Below are positions 32,404-45,270 of a stretch of DNA of 64,000 nucleotides, piece after piece. The DNA comes from Theocolax elegans (Eukaryota; Arthropoda; Insecta; Hymenoptera; Cerocephalidae). The first letter of the stretch is position 1, and each line of letters begins with the position of its first letter. Made by a program: the position numbers and the translations under genes. The notes below the pieces were generated by a model, which was given only the letters and a program-made list of their open reading frames with translations, was not told the DNA's origin and ran no database searches. The stretch spans positions 1,038,098 to 1,102,097 of the forward strand of contig CM047431.1 in the NCBI GenBank assembly GCA_026168455.1. The letters run 5' to 3'.

Positions 32404-33283
32404 TGTAACGGTTTTGCTATTTTTTAATACCAATAAATAAAATATTATAATATAAAGTCAATAATAACAATTAACTACCGTTAAAATAATAGTCTCATTT
32501 ACACGATCGGCCGCTCAGTAATAATACGACTATAATAAGCCGTATAGGCGGAGGCGGCGGTAATCTTCACTTAGCGAAACGCGAGAAAAAGGGATAAACA
32601 ACTAAATAAGCAATAATGCAATATTCAATTAACAACAAAAATAAATGTATTCGGGAAAAAAAATAATACAGGCGCGTCGCAGCGCGCGAAACGCAGGTCG
32701 ATGTATACGCGAAATAATTAAAGAGAGAAAGAGAGAGAGACTACAAAACTGGCACTTACAGTGCGTGAGCCGCGATCGATGATTAAACAACCAGGTGAAG
32801 TCTGCGTAGTCGCTACCCTTTAGCTTCCTGGGCTGCGTCGTCGCCAAACAAACTAATGTAACTCCACTGGATCACCAGCACAGCACCAGGATCACAAGCA
32901 CGGGGCGATCAAAATATGGAGAGAGAACAAATAACAAGGTTTCTCACGACGGTTGAGATTAATCACACGGTTGAATTTAATCTCTCGGCGGTTGAGATTA
33001 GTCTCTCCACGGTTGAGTTTAGTCTCTCGACGGTTGAGATTAGTCTCTCCACGGTTGAGTTTAGTCTCTCGACGGTTGAGATTAGTCTAAGTGCTCTCGC
33101 ACTTACGAACCGAAAACTCTCTCTCTCTTTCCCTACTTTTACCTTTACGAAGGTCCGCGAAAATCGCCGAAAATCGTCGAACGTCGACCTGTAACATCTG
33201 TAAAGATTAATACACAGGCTAGACAGAGAGAGAGAATGTAACGAGCAATGTAATATAATCAAATATTACATTGATTCGTTACA
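32404..33283. mobile_element. Solo LTR, 880 bp, ATAT target duplication
   Basis: TGTAACGGTTTTGC at the left and GATTCGTTACA at the right are bounded by ATAT on both sides. It contains a 21-bp minisatellite (32945-33095) and a terminal hairpin (33238-33283, TGTAACGAGCAATGTAATAT and inverse). The short frames across the minisatellite are repeat artefacts. Confidence 0.65.
32945..33095. repeat. 21-bp minisatellite
   Basis: Seven or so units alternate GGTTGAGATTAGTCTCTC and GGTTGAGTTTAGTCTCTC with CGAC or CCAC joints. Confidence 0.9.
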
Positions 33284-33499
33284 ATATATATAGCTATATA
33301 TACTGCGACGAGACGTCGTTGCAATGAAATAAATAATACTTAATGTATTATATTATTTCGTAGTATGTATCTTATATTGTATGTAATATTATATCTTAAA
33401 ATCTCGCACGTTGTTATTGTTTCGTACGTTGCCTCTTCAAGGCCACGAAACACGCGTGTTTATGTCGACGACCGAGGATGTGTGCGAGCATCCATATAT

Positions 33500-34347
33500 A
33501 CAATTGTTACTGTGTGTGTGTGTTAGGTACTTTTCGGGAATGCGACAATTCCCGAAAAGCTCAGTACGCTGCCGGTCTTGACCGCGACAGCATCATCTTT
33601 TACACATCGTCACGTTTAGTTTCGCGCGCCACGGGAAGTACCGGGCCGGTTCGTCCGTGCTCCGGGAAGCCGTACGCGAGTGTTCGTGAGTTCGTGTGAG
33701 TGCAGTGCGAAGGACCAAATACCTCGGGTTGAGTGTTCCCCGAGGTAGGCGGATCGCTGCGGCATCAGGCCGCACCTGCAGACCACCGTCGAGGACGACG
33801 GGAAACCGGGCCGACTCCACCGGCCAGCAGACGTCGGGGCTCCGACGTACACCAGGGCCAATGGACAAGCCAGCCGGGTAAGTACCCGACATTGGTCGGT
33901 ATATATTAGCGTGTGTTGTGTGAGTGTGCACGTATGTTTGTTCGGTAGCACACCGGTGCTACCGAAATCGAATGGGTATTGCGCGGGGCAAGCACGGGGG
34001 CAGCCCCTGCTTGCCGCATATATACCACGCGACCGGGAGAACGCCCCGTTAATTATTGTCGGGCACCTCCGTGTAAATTCAGTATAAATAAATATTGTTT
34101 ATTTGTTTTTATATAACGGTCGCTTTATTATTTTAATTATAAATTAACCCGCAATTAATCATTCCGATTCCCGATTTTCCCGCCACGTGTGTCGGTACGT
34201 AGGAGATCGTCCTATCTCCGCTACCGTGTCCCGACGGGTTAACTATTAACCCACGGCGACGACAAAGACGCGTTCTTCGGGGCCGTCGTCCCTGTATTAA
34301 ATTAATAAATAACTTGTAACTGGTATTAGGACGAAATACCACGTTAC
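33500..34347. repeat. GC-rich LTR-like segment
   Basis: Sharply GC-richer than its flanks. It holds the short hairpin CTTTTCGGGAATGCGAC / ATTCCCGAAAAG at 33530, AATAAA at 34087, and ends at ACCACGTTACA (34347). It could be the 5' LTR of the gypsy element that starts at 35189 or a further solo LTR, but I find no second copy downstream. Overlapping frames here are not genes. Confidence 0.35.
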
Positions 34348-35188
34348 AATACATATGTACATATATATATATAGGTATACACCCGGATACGTATAGCATA
34401 TATATTTCTTTTCCTCTTTTATATAATTCAAGCTTGATTGCTTGCTACATACATGTATATTAGCATTGTTTATTATTTCATATATAATTTGCTACATACA
34501 TATATATTTGCATGATTTATTATTTCATATATAACTTGCTATATACATATATTTGCATTTATTTATTATTTTGCATAATTGGGATTCGCCATTGCTTGTA
34601 AATTCGTTTTTTGGGGGTAAATAATAATAACCTCATTAAATTGAATTTTTATACATATTAATTGCACTAACCCTTCTTGCATATTTTTCGTCCTTCTTAA
34701 CATTCCAATTGTGATTTCATTTTTTTAGCCATTACCCCAGCGATATATTTTCTTTTATTTTTGCATTTAACCTAAAATAAATCTATTGCCATTAGTTAGC
34801 CTAATTAACAGCTTAAAATTGTTTTTTCTTTCCCTGTTTTCTTTTTCCTTACAGCAGATGTACATTTTTGCTAAACGTACGAAGTATATATATTTTTTTT
34901 TAAATTTCGGAATGCATTAAAATATTTCTTTGCAGAGTGCATTAAAATAATAATTTTTTTTGCTCTCCCTTTTTCTGTGTGCATTATAAATTTTTTTCTA
35001 TTTTTTGCGGTGAGCATAAAAACTTTTTTTTTAGTTGCTGCGTGCTTTAAATTTTATTTTCCCTCTTTAAAGCACCGCTTGCGAGCAAATAAAATTTTTT
35101 TTAAAGTATTGCTAATTGCTAATTGAAAGCATTGCAATTGCAAATAATTGAAGCAAAGAGCTATGAAACCAAGCAGTAAAACTCTTCC
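34348..35188. other. AT-rich spacer before gypsy gag
   Basis: TTTATTATTTCATATATAA-type imperfect repeats at 34460-34570, then T-rich DNA. No clear primer-binding site. Confidence 0.4.
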
Positions 35189-36919
35189 TTGAGCAAAATG
35201 TCCATTAGTTATAGTTTGGGGGGTAAATTAAGCGTAGTAAGTGCAGCCCAAGGTGCACCTATTATTAGGCGATGCGTTAATAACTTACCTGATGGAAGAG
35301 TTGTCATCTTTGCGGGTACGACATTTTTAAATTTAGACAGTAGCATAGCAATCATTTGTGACAGAGTAGCCCGCTATGAAATTAGACGTAATTTCGGGGA
35401 CTCTGCAGCCGAATGGGAGCCTCGAATGGATCAAATGTGGTTTGATGAGGACTCTGTAGGAAATGTAGCTCACACAGTCCAGCAGCCTCTAGTAGAAATA
35501 AGTCCTGACGACCTTTCCCTATCCCTTACCCAATCAAAAATAACAAACTATTTTCCTCCCGTGCAAAATAATTCGCAAACAGCTCCCCAGCAAATAAACA
35601 GAAATATGCTAATACCAGAATTGGAAACTGGACAGAGCCGCGGTCCATATCAAGACCCAATTTCTATGCAAGAAATGACACAGCCAGTACAACAATTGCC
35701 GACACACACTCAAGTACAGTGTAGCAGCAGCCCACAAGCAAGCGAATCAGAAGGAGAATAGCATAATAGATTAATGAATAATAATGTTGATAAGCCAATA
35801 AGGAGACAAATAGCCAACAACCCACAAACCCAATCAACAGCCTATAGACCCACACCGACGCCAGTGCCAACGACAAGCCCAAATATTATTGATACACCAA
35901 ACGAAGAAATTTTTTCTACACTATCTGATGTAACAACCGCGCAACTTGCAGTTAACTCGACCTGGCATTATAGCATACAGACAATAGCACCTACACGGCC
36001 AAATAACCCATACCTAGTAAGCAATCCATTTATACACTATACTGCACCCACCACAACATACACCAGCAGCTCCCTAATTAATTCCCAACCCTGTCAATCC
36101 CACTGTGTCCAGCAGTCAGCCTTTCACCCAATCGTTACTGTAGCCAACCAAACAACACAAGAAGCAAGGCAAAATTATAATACGAACCTGCACGTCCTGA
36201 GACCAATAGCAACAAGCAAAAGCCAGAATAGAATAGCACTAAATGTACATTGGGACGACGAGAATTTATAAGCCAGCCAACCACAACAGCATCAAAACCA
36301 AAACGCCGCCACAGCACCACCAAGCCAACGAGTAAACGCGCAAACTTACGAAATTCCCTATTCCCCTATTCCACAAGCACAGCCAAGTGCACCTCCAAAG
36401 TTCATTCCCCACCGTTCCTACAACTACGCAGATGAATCGCAGTATGTGAAAGAAAAAAGGACAAGAGAGATCCTGTATAAAAATCACATTCAATTTAAGG
36501 CATCAAAGAGAAGCAATCCGGAAACATTCTTAATGCATCTAAAAGAATGCAAAGAAGTTTATGGGCTCACAATGGAGGACATAATTAGAACATTGCCAAC
36601 AGTGATGGACGAAGACGCATGGGACTGGCTAATCCGAGAGCGAAGTAATTGGCAAACTTTCGATGATTTTGCAGAAACTATCAGATTGCAATTTGGGCCG
36701 GAAGATACACAAAATAGTCTTAAGCAATTAATTGAAAGCCGTACGCAAGGGCCAAACGAAGATATATCTACATACCTAATGAAATTAAGGGGTATGTTGA
36801 ATCAAGTCAAGCCGCCATTACCGATGCAAGATCAGTTAGATAGAGCATACATAAATCTACATCCCTTATATAGGAAAGGGATAGAGCGCAAAGACTTCAA
36901 CAATTTTACAGAACTTTAA
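35189..36919 (+). pseudogene. Gypsy element gag, one frame with two internal stops
   Basis: The blocks 35189-35761, 35774-36271 and 36272-36919 are all in one frame, broken by TAG at 35759 and TAA at 36269. The N-terminal 190 residues (SISYSLGGKLSVVSAAQG) match no gag domain I know. A long Pro/Gln/Thr-rich linker follows. The last part is a Ty3-type capsid: RSNPETFLMHLKECKEVYGL, DAWDWLIRERSNW, FAETIRLQFGPED and YLMKLRGML. No zinc knuckle is seen. Confidence 0.75.
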
Positions 36920-36951
36920 AGGCTCGGTAAGAGAGAAAAGCTAGGCGCCAA

Positions 36952-38452
36952 ATGGATGAGACGTATAAATCACCGCCAAAAATGCTACATGGTTGGGCCA
37001 GATACTCGTATGTCAATACAACACAGGACAAGCCCAGGAAATTAGCAGCAGTCGCAACCCAGCCAAAGCCAAACCCTCAAGCAGCCAAACCCAATTCGGT
37101 ACAAGCAGCTCCAATAGCCAACCCTAACCCTCCCAGAAGTCCCCAGCAGCCTAGACAAAAAAATTTCCGCTATAATAAACAGCAATTTCCTAGAAAACAA
37201 TATAGCGAAGCAGTAAAGGATACTAGCGAAATTGAGAATGACATCTGGTGGACAAATAAAGGGATAATACACAAATTTTATCTCGTAGGCAACGATCCCA
37301 GTTGCATACCAGCCGTAGCCAGCATAGGAGGTCTTAAACGAGCCAGCCCAGAACAAATACAAAGAGTGCAAGACTTGCTAGTTGAATTGATTCCCCAAAT
37401 TCCCCAAACCCTAGGAACAACCAACCTAACCAGTCTTAAATTAGACGTTCAAGGAGCAGAGCCAATCCGCCAGCCACGCCACAAATATTCCCCAAAAATG
37501 CTTCAAGCAGGATACGAAGAAATAGATCGTATGCTGAAAGAAGACATTATAGAGCCATCGCAAAGCCCAGGTGTAGCTATCCTGTAATCGTGCCAAAGGC
37601 AAATGGCAAGTATCGTTTATGTATCGATTATAGGTTACATTTTTCACCAATTGCGGGAAAGCCGATTTATTAGCAAACTGGACTTATCCCAAGCCTATCA
37701 TCAAGTTTCCCTAGCCCCTGAAAGCCGCGAAATAGCTGCATTTGCCTTGCCCGGAAAACTTTAAATGCGTACCCTATGGTTTAACGAATGCACCGGCTAT
37801 GTTCCAACAGTCAATGGATAAGTCAATTAAGCCAGACTGGGAGCCACACGTGTTTGCATACCTGGATGATATAATCATCACAGCGAGAACGTTTGAAGAA
37901 CACATGAAATAGCTTAGAATAGTCTTAGTAGTCCTTAGGAAAGCCAACTTGTAAATCAATCGCGAGAAGTCTGAATTTTGTTGCCCAGAAGTAATATATC
38001 TTGGGTACAAAATTAATGAATTGGGATTACAGACTAATCAAGATAAGATAAAGCCAATCTTAGAGTATCCAGCGCCTAAAAATTTAAAACAATTAAAACG
38101 TTTTAATGGTCTAGTCGGTTGGTACTCAAGATTTATAAAGGACCTAGCCAAATATCGAACGCCGCTAAATTACTTAATGAGGAAAGATGTAAGATAGCAA
38201 TGGCACCAAACGCAGCAGGATGCATTCGAGAAGATCAAATTAGCCCTTACTCAACCCCCAGTTTCAGCCCGCCCCGATTTTTCCCGTCCCTTTACGCTCC
38301 AAACAGATGCAAGTGACTACGCCATAGCAGGAGTGTTGACACAAGAGATCAACGGCAAAGAGCACCCTATCTATTACGTCAGCAGAACTTTGAGCAAAGC
38401 AGAGCGTAATTACACGGTCACATAGAAAGAATGCTTAGCTGTTCTCTGGTCC
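36952..38452 (+). pseudogene. Gypsy pol: linker and reverse transcriptase, broken
   Basis: 36952-37587 is open. It holds a Pro/Gln-rich stretch, then the RT entry PRHKYSPKMLQAGYEEIDRM and EDIIEPSQSPG. The next frame gives VIVPKANGKYRLCIDYR, where a deletion removes codons before FISKLDLSQAYHQVSL. Then PYGLTNAPAMFQQSM, YLDDIIITA (catalytic Asp pair, about 37861) and LGYKINELGLQ. Stops lie at about 37911, 37951 and 38196. RNase H starts LQTDASDYAIAGVLTQE near 38300. I see no protease motif between gag and RT. Confidence 0.75.
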
Positions 38453-39873
38453 ATGGAAAGGCTAAAGGGATACCTACAAGGTGACGAATTTACCGTTATC
38501 ACAGATCACCATAGTCTTCTTTGGTTAAATAAATTGAAAGACCCTGCTGGCAGACTAGCGCGCTGGAACACCATATTACAAAATTATAACATCAAGTTCG
38601 TACACAGGAAAGGAGCTATGCATATAGTTCCAGATGTATTATCAAGAGCATTTGAAGAAGCAGAAGCCATAGCAGTAGCATTATCAATTAATACCAACAA
38701 CCCCTGGTATCAAGATAAACTCCGAGCCGTAGCCAAATTCCCTAATAAATACCCCGACCTTAGAATAGCCAATGATATATTATATGCCAACCCCCTTAAC
38801 CCCTTGGTAGACCCATTTATGCCTGATTTAGATGCATGGAAGATTGTATTGCCAGAAGCCGAACACGAAAAAACCTTATACCAAGCCCATTATATGCCAC
38901 AAGCAGGTCATTTAGGATAGATAAAACATATGCTAGACTAGCCACGTATTACTATTGGCCAGGCATGTACTTTGACATAAGTAGCTACGTCAGAACTCGC
39001 CAAGAATGTCAGGCGTACAAGAGTAGCCAACAAGCACCTCCAGGCCTGATGGAAGCAAGAAACTTAAGCGAGCCACGGACGGTAGTTGCAGCCGACATTA
39101 TGAGACCCAAGCCGCCGTCGAGACAAGGTTTCAAGTATATCATCGTATTTGAAGATCTTTTCACAAGATACATAGAGATGAAACCTATACGGCGAGCAGA
39201 TGCGAAAAGCGTGCTGCAAGCTTTTGACGAACTCATCATCAACAGATGGGGTTGTCCCAAGTACCTAGTTACGGACAATGGGACCTAGTTCGACAATAGG
39301 ACAGTTACAGACCGGTTAACGCAATACGATATTACACAAACAACCATCCCACCCTATTTTGCACAAGCCAACCCAGTAGAGCGAGTTAATAGGAATATTA
39401 AGCCAATGATTTACACATACCTCAAAGACGAGCACCAAGATTGGGATAGACATCTCGGAGAGTTCAACTTTGCCCTTAATACAGTTGTTCAATCCTCTTT
39501 AAAATATAGCCCTGCACTCCTTAACTTAGGTAGAAACTCCCGTCCCGTGGCCCTAATAAGAAAACATATAGAAACCCCAAGCCAAATACCTGCCCCAGAG
39601 ACAGAGCAATGGGTAGAGCGTTTGCATAGACTCCCAAAAATCTACGATCGTGTTAAAAGACATATAGATTTAGCAACAGCCAGACAAGCTACGTACTACA
39701 ACGAAGGTAGACGAGATATACAATATCAGATAGGCGATCTAGTTAGGTACCGAAATCGCATTTTAAGTTCAGCCGAAAGTTATATAACAGCGAAGCCAGC
39801 CCCTAAATTTATTGGACCCGCAAAAATAATTCGAGTATTCTCCCCTACAGTCTATTTAATAAAAGATATATAA
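38453..39873 (+). pseudogene. Gypsy pol: RNase H end and integrase, broken
   Basis: The RNase H end has VITDHHSLLWLNK and HRKGAMHIVPDVLSRA. A frameshift near 38915 leads to YYWPGMYFDISSYV with the CQAYK zinc residues. The integrase core has VAADIMRPKP, FEDLFTRYIEM (first Asp), LVTDNGT (second Asp, then TAG at 39287) and NPVERVNRNIK (Glu). The C-terminal part is IGDLVRYRNRILS and KFIGPAKIIRVFSPTVYLI. Two stops and one shift disable it. Confidence 0.75.
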
Positions 39874-40579
39874 ACTAAATGCCAAATTAAAGTGCAAATC
39901 ACTGATTTAAACACCATATTCCCCCTCGCAATGTTCCAAATTTCCCTTAAATCTACCCTAAGAGTGACATCTCCATCCAACAACCCAGAAATTCCCAAAA
40001 TACCCAAAACAACCCAACCCCAAGTGTCCCGATAGTTAAAAGAGGTCGCTCCAGAAAACAACAAACCATCGTGCTAGTTCAGCAAACTAGTCCACAAAGA
40101 ATGACATTAAAACCGCGTAAGTAAATAAAAAAGCAAAATGGTGAATCCCAAATAAGAATAAAGCAATAAGCAACAGGTTAGTGACCTAGTGGAATTTATA
40201 GATGAATAGAGCAGGAGCAACTGCGTCAGTGGGAAGCAGAGGACGAGGCAAAGGGCGATACACTCAGCCCAAAACCAACATCTGCCCAATAGGGGAAAAC
40301 CTGGACCAGGTCCTAGCCAGACTCGATTTGAGCCAACCACCCACCCCGCCACGCATTAACACCGGCAGCAAAGCAGCAGGCGAAACCCCGAAGGGCCGAA
40401 CATCTTGCCCGGGGTAGCGAGGCTGCATTCGAGGAGGACGCCACTTGTGCGTGGATCCACAATTCCTCGCACGAACAGAAATTTTTATTATTTCTCTTGT
40501 ATATAAAATGTATATTTGAGTATGAGTATAGATCTAAATGTAAGTATGCAACTATGAAAGAATCGCAATCGCGAAAGAG
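39874..40579. other. 3' remainder of gypsy element
   Basis: Short Pro-rich frames without domains. A GC-rich stretch at 40380-40470 precedes AT-rich DNA. The LTR boundary is not identified. Confidence 0.35.
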
Positions 40580-42226
40580 CTCTCATTGCGAGAAAATTTT
40601 TTTCTCTTTTTCCTTGTAAGGGTAAGTCAGTCGTCGTTAATTTAATTCATTACAATTAAGCAATTTTGTATTATTATTATTACATACAGCGTGCACTTAA
40701 CACAGCCATTTCGAGTCAAGCAATACACACAAAAACACCGAGATAACTAGCACGAGCTATTTATCAAGAGCGTTATTCAAATTTTTATTTTTATTTTTTT
40801 CTTATATTTACTACTTTGCGTACTCACCCACCATTCTAGCGCATCTCAATACAATTGTCATTTAATAGATAACAATTGTACTATCTTTTAGATCAATTAC
40901 GTCTTCGCGTAACTTTAGTTTGAGAGGGGCATGTAAATATAAGCGAGCACGTAGCCCATTCAAGTCCTTATCGAACCCTATCCAAGCCCTGACCAAACCC
41001 TACCTAAGCCTCACGGAAGCATAGCAGCCTACACACACAGGGAAGCCACATCACCGAGCACACAAGTAAAAGCTCAGGAGTTCCCAAGAAGATCCAGAAG
41101 CAGCTTGAAGCCAAACCGATGCCAGGAATGGTGAAAAGAAGTCCTTGACAGCACACCTGAAGAAGCAGCGTAGCCAGAATCGCCTTCCATAGCAGCCATC
41201 CAGTACAGCAAATAAACCTGTAAGATTACTTCTTACAATGTGCACTATATAAAGGAGAAGAAAGGATCACACAGCAGTGAAACAGCTGTGTATAGGATGG
41301 GTGCAGAAGAGAGGTTAGGTGAGAAACAACAACACATAAACCTGTGGTTGGGGGTCTGATTCGGAATTAATTCGCTTTATTTCACGACTTCGATAGCCAC
41401 GAAATTTTACCCTGGTGATCTGGTCTTGACTCAGATTTGTCAGAAGCTATCGGCTCTTTCTGACATAGCTAGTGGTGGTTTGACCGACTGGGGCCTGTAC
41501 ATAGGTTATGTATCCCCTGCGAACCACACACAAAATAGCGTTGGTATTCTTCCACCTTTTCGACGGCGAACTCGTTGAATCGGGTTTAGTATTGACATAC
41601 GTCCACGTCAGCAAATTATTTATGTTGCGATTAATACCCCTTTCGCTTGCGCGCGCATCTTTCTACGGAACACCGTTTCGTATTTCACGTCTGTGCGTGC
41701 CGAGTACCCACGTATATGCTTCTCCGTCTACAGCTTCAGGTAAATACATTGTCGTGGGGATTACGCAAGTATGCGCATTCATTTATATACTGTGAAAGAG
41801 GTCTGTTATATACGTTGTTTACGTATAGCAACCTAACCTCATTCTGCTCTATACTGTTCTTTTTACAGCTGTAGTGTTTACATACACCCAATATCGCGCG
41901 GAAACGTAACTGATCTAAAAGATAGTACAATTGTTATCTATTAAATGATAATTGTATTGAGATGCGCTAGAATGGTGGGTGAGTACGCAAAGTAGCAAAT
42001 ATAAGAAAAAAATAAAAATAAAAATTTGAATAACGCTCTTGATAAATAGCTCGTGCTAGTTATCTCGGTGTTTTTGTGTGTATTGCTTGACTCGAAATGG
42101 CTGTGTTAAGTGCACGCTGTATGTAATAATAATAATACAAAATTGCTTAATTGTAATAAATTAAATTAGCGACGACTGGCTTACCCTTACAAGGAAAAAG
42201 AAAAAAAAAATTTCTCGCAATGAGAG
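40580..42226. repeat. 1.6-kb inverted repeat, arms 322 bp
   Basis: 40580-40901 (CTCTCATTGCGAGAAAATTT...) is the near-identical inverse of 41905-42226. The about 1-kb spacer is GC-richer (40902-41904). The left arm has TCAGTCGTCGTTAA where the right has TTAGCGACGACTGG. It lies directly after the gypsy element. Frames inside the spacer (41508-41874) are not convincing. Confidence 0.85.
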
Positions 42227-42494
42227 CCAGTTTAAACGAGGAGAAGTTTACTTTCTCTCTCGAGTGGCAAACCGTATTTTTTAGCACGACGCGAGCAAAA
42301 CAGGATTTTGCGAGATTGATTTTAAGCAGAGGAAGAGAAATTATTACTTTGCGCCCGGAGTATTAAAATAGTACATTATGCGTCAAGGAAGCAAAATGAC
42401 ATCCTCGGCGAGTGCGAGCTTGGCAGACGAGCGAAGCGAGGCCGCCACGGACGCACGAGCGAGAATGTTCCTTTGCTCCCGAGGTGCATTTACT

Positions 42495-42690
42495 ATTTTT
42501 TTGTCCTGAGGCCGCAAAATGCTGTTTTGCTCCCTGCATACAGGTCGCAAAATGTTGTATTCTCGGTCTCTCTTACACTGAACCACGCTCTTTCTATTTT
42601 CCGCTCGGTGTGCGAAAGGCCGAGAATACATCATTTTGCGACCTGTATACATGGAGCGAAACTGCATTTTGCGGCCTCAGGACAAAAAAA
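42495..42690. repeat. Hairpin with about 73-bp arms
   Basis: TTTTTTGTCCTGAGGCCGCA at the left returns inverted as TGCGGCCTCAGGACAAAAAA at the right. The arms also share GGTCGCAAAATG and GAATACA. The overlapping frames come from the hairpin. Confidence 0.85.
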
Positions 42691-42719
42691 TATAATTTTT
42701 TATTTTTCGATTATGGGGC

Positions 42720-42915
42720 CATAAGACATCGACTTTATTGCATTTCCCACTTATGAGTACATTCAAGACGTTGATTTTATTACATTTGTAGCTCACGGGG
42801 TAATAGGAGTCATAGATTTTATTGAATTTATTGCTTGCGGGTAATATGAGACATTAATTTTATTGAATTTCTAACTGACGGGATCATATAAAAAATTAAG
42901 CTTATTGCTTTCCAG
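42720..42915. repeat. TTTTATTGCATTT satellite, second array
   Basis: About four units of 45-50 bp: ATTTTATTGNATTT, then a C/G-containing word such as CTCACGGGGTAATA and then GACATTGA. Same unit as 28850-29090. Confidence 0.6.
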
Positions 42916-43330
42916 GTTATTGGTGTTATGGAAAATTAAATTTCTAGTTTCATTATTCACGATATTTTAAAATTTTGGAGCTTCCTGTCTCTTTCCGAAA
43001 TACCCCAAAAATATAAAAAAGATTCAGACAATATTTGCAGTATTTGGAAATAGAAAACGTATATTTTGGTATCCGAAAATCAATAAAACAAAAAAAATTA
43101 TTATGTGAACGACCTCTTCCATGACTATGACAATAACCTACAAGGTGATTTAGTAATTAACTGAATTTTGAAAAAAAATAACATCGGAAAATTGAAACAA
43201 TTGACCTTAATCATGACCTTGCATTACCTTTAAGGTCTTGTAAAGGTCAATTACAAAATTACAAAAGTTATGTGTAAAATTTTTCCAAAGTTATCATTTA
43301 TTTTCCAAATTTTTAATTGATGTCTAATTC
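42916..43330. other. AT-rich, nothing recognised
   Basis: Contains a loose duplication of GACCTT-type words near 43140-43260. No frame. Confidence 0.35.
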
Positions 43331-43620
43331 GAGGGTCCTTACAAAGACTAGCACGTTTCAATTTTCATCGCGAAGACTAGCACGATTCGAAATTTCATCA
43401 CGAAAATTAGCACGTTTCAATTTTCATGGCGAAGAGTATAGAGATATTTCTTTACGAAAAGTAGCACGTTTCCAAATTTCACCGCGAAGATAAGCATGTT
43501 TCAAGTTTAACCGCGAAGAGTAGCATGCTACGACATTTTACCACGAAGACTAGTAAATTAGCACGTTTTGAAATTTGACCGCGAGAACTAGCATGTTTCA
43601 ATAATACCTGCGCGGAGTAG
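43331..43620. repeat. GAAGACTAGCACGTTT minisatellite
   Basis: About nine units of 28-32 bp built on GCGAAGACTAGCACGTTTCA. The inverse orientation appears at 44250-44355 and again at 54455-54685. Confidence 0.8.
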
Positions 43621-44240
43621 CTTATTGCAAGATTTTAATTATTGTACTAGAATAATTAACTTTGTTACATGTAACTACATGTAAAGTTTTTAAGTATACA
43701 TTAAACTGTAAATTTACATATGTATTTTGTGTTGTTGATTTATATTGGAACTCGTAGTAAATAATTAATTTGCATTTTGGGCAGCGTATTATAGTTAATA
43801 TTATAAAAATTTAATTTAAATACAAAAAATATTCGTACTCGTTAATTAAAAATAATAGATTTACTATTTTTACTGGACTATTTTATTTTATTAACTCTTT
43901 TTTCGTGCTAACGTAAGAATAAAAAATCATTTTTATATTCGGTTTACTATATTTGCTTACTATAATATACCCGTTAAGAAATTTACAGCCTAAAAATTGT
44001 AGGTAATATTTTACTTTGTACAATCTTAAAATAGTTAATTTACATAACAAAAGAATTTGAAAGACCAATTTTATACGTAATTTTTCTTTTTCAGAGTATA
44101 AAATTTAGCAAATATAACTGTTATGGACTTGTTATATTCAATGAGATTCACTATCAAAATAATTTGTATTCATTTTAAAATTTACCAATTGCATATTAAT
44201 TTATTAATTGTTCACCGTTCGACCCTCTAGTATTCGCAAT
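43621..44240. other. AT-rich stretch between inverted minisatellites
   Basis: No frame of note. It is bounded by the same minisatellite in opposite orientations, so 43331-44355 may be one large foldback. Confidence 0.4.
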
Positions 44241-44514
44241 GAAAATTTAATTGTGCTAGTCTTCGCGGTGAGAATTGAAACATGCTACTTTTCGCGGCAA
44301 TTTATGAAACGTGTTAGTTTTTGCGGCTAAGCGAAACGTGCTAGTTTTCGTCTGGACCGTCGAATTGACCTTAAAGGTCATTGTAAAGCTCGTGAAGAAT
44401 GCTAAACAAAAACTTTTTTTCGTTCTGTTGATTACGGAGTCAAAAATATATGAATTCATATCAAATTTTTAAATAGACTTCTAAATGACCTTCAAATTAA
44501 GTAATAAGGTCTGT

Positions 44515-45270
44515 GATGAGTCCGCTGGGGATTAGGGCAGAAATCAACAACAAAAAGTAAAAGAATGTAAAGTATATTTATTCAGCACTTAAGGTGCTCC
44601 AAAATAAACAAGTACGGAACTTCGTTAAGGGGATGTCGTACCCAACAAAAAATTGTTGTGCAGGTCCGCGCTTTCTGTTTTATCGATACCCTATATAAAA
44701 CTAACTTAACAGAAATCATATGTGGCGCCCTCTGTATTATATACTATGTAATGGTAAGTGATATTCACTCACCATTATACGAATTAGGTAGGTAAACACG
44801 AGCGCTATATATAGATATAGGCATAGCCAACGACGCGAACGGCTATACCCGCGCAATGATAGGCAGAATTCGGGAGAGAGTCGCGCGCGCACGACACGAT
44901 AGATCACGACGACACGTGTGACGAGATAACTCCTTTGAATTATACTTTTTATATACAAAGTACCTGATCCGAGTTATCCTTATCGGTTAGTTATACCGAA
45001 GTTATTTTTTTACGATGTGTTCTAGTGTAGTGGTTCTGCACACGGACACAAAATAAAGTGATCGGTGGTCGAGGTATTCTCCCACCAACATTTTACATTT
45101 GGACGATAAAGAGACAGCGAGAGGGAGGAATTTTTCTACCTTTTTGATATTCGAGGTCCGAAGACAATAAATAAAAGTAAGTGGTACCACTTTCGTGCGG
45201 ATAATTATTATATGTTTTATTTAACGCGATCGTGCGAATATTTTTATTAGTATTATAATTCTTGTAAGGG
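44515..45270. repeat. Possible solo LTR
   Basis: Composition change at 44515, CTGGGGATTAGGG near the left end, AATAAA-type motifs, and a GC-rich middle (44820-44935). I cannot identify the right end or a target duplication. Confidence 0.3.

Noticed and set aside
33593..33951. Arg/Thr-rich minus-strand frames as genes
   Set aside because: GC-rich LTR-like DNA gives overlapping frames in several phases without recognisable domains.
41508..41874. Possible gene in the spacer of the 1.6-kb inverted repeat
   Set aside because: Two overlapping short frames in different phases, no recognisable domain or splice sites.
42383..42756. Overlapping frames of 83-114 residues
   Set aside because: They arise from the hairpin at 42495-42690; both strands show mirror frames and no domain.
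44516..44552. CTGTGATGAGTCC..GAAATC looked like a hammerhead ribozyme core
   Set aside because: The conserved CUGAUGA is interrupted by extra bases and stem II does not pair properly.
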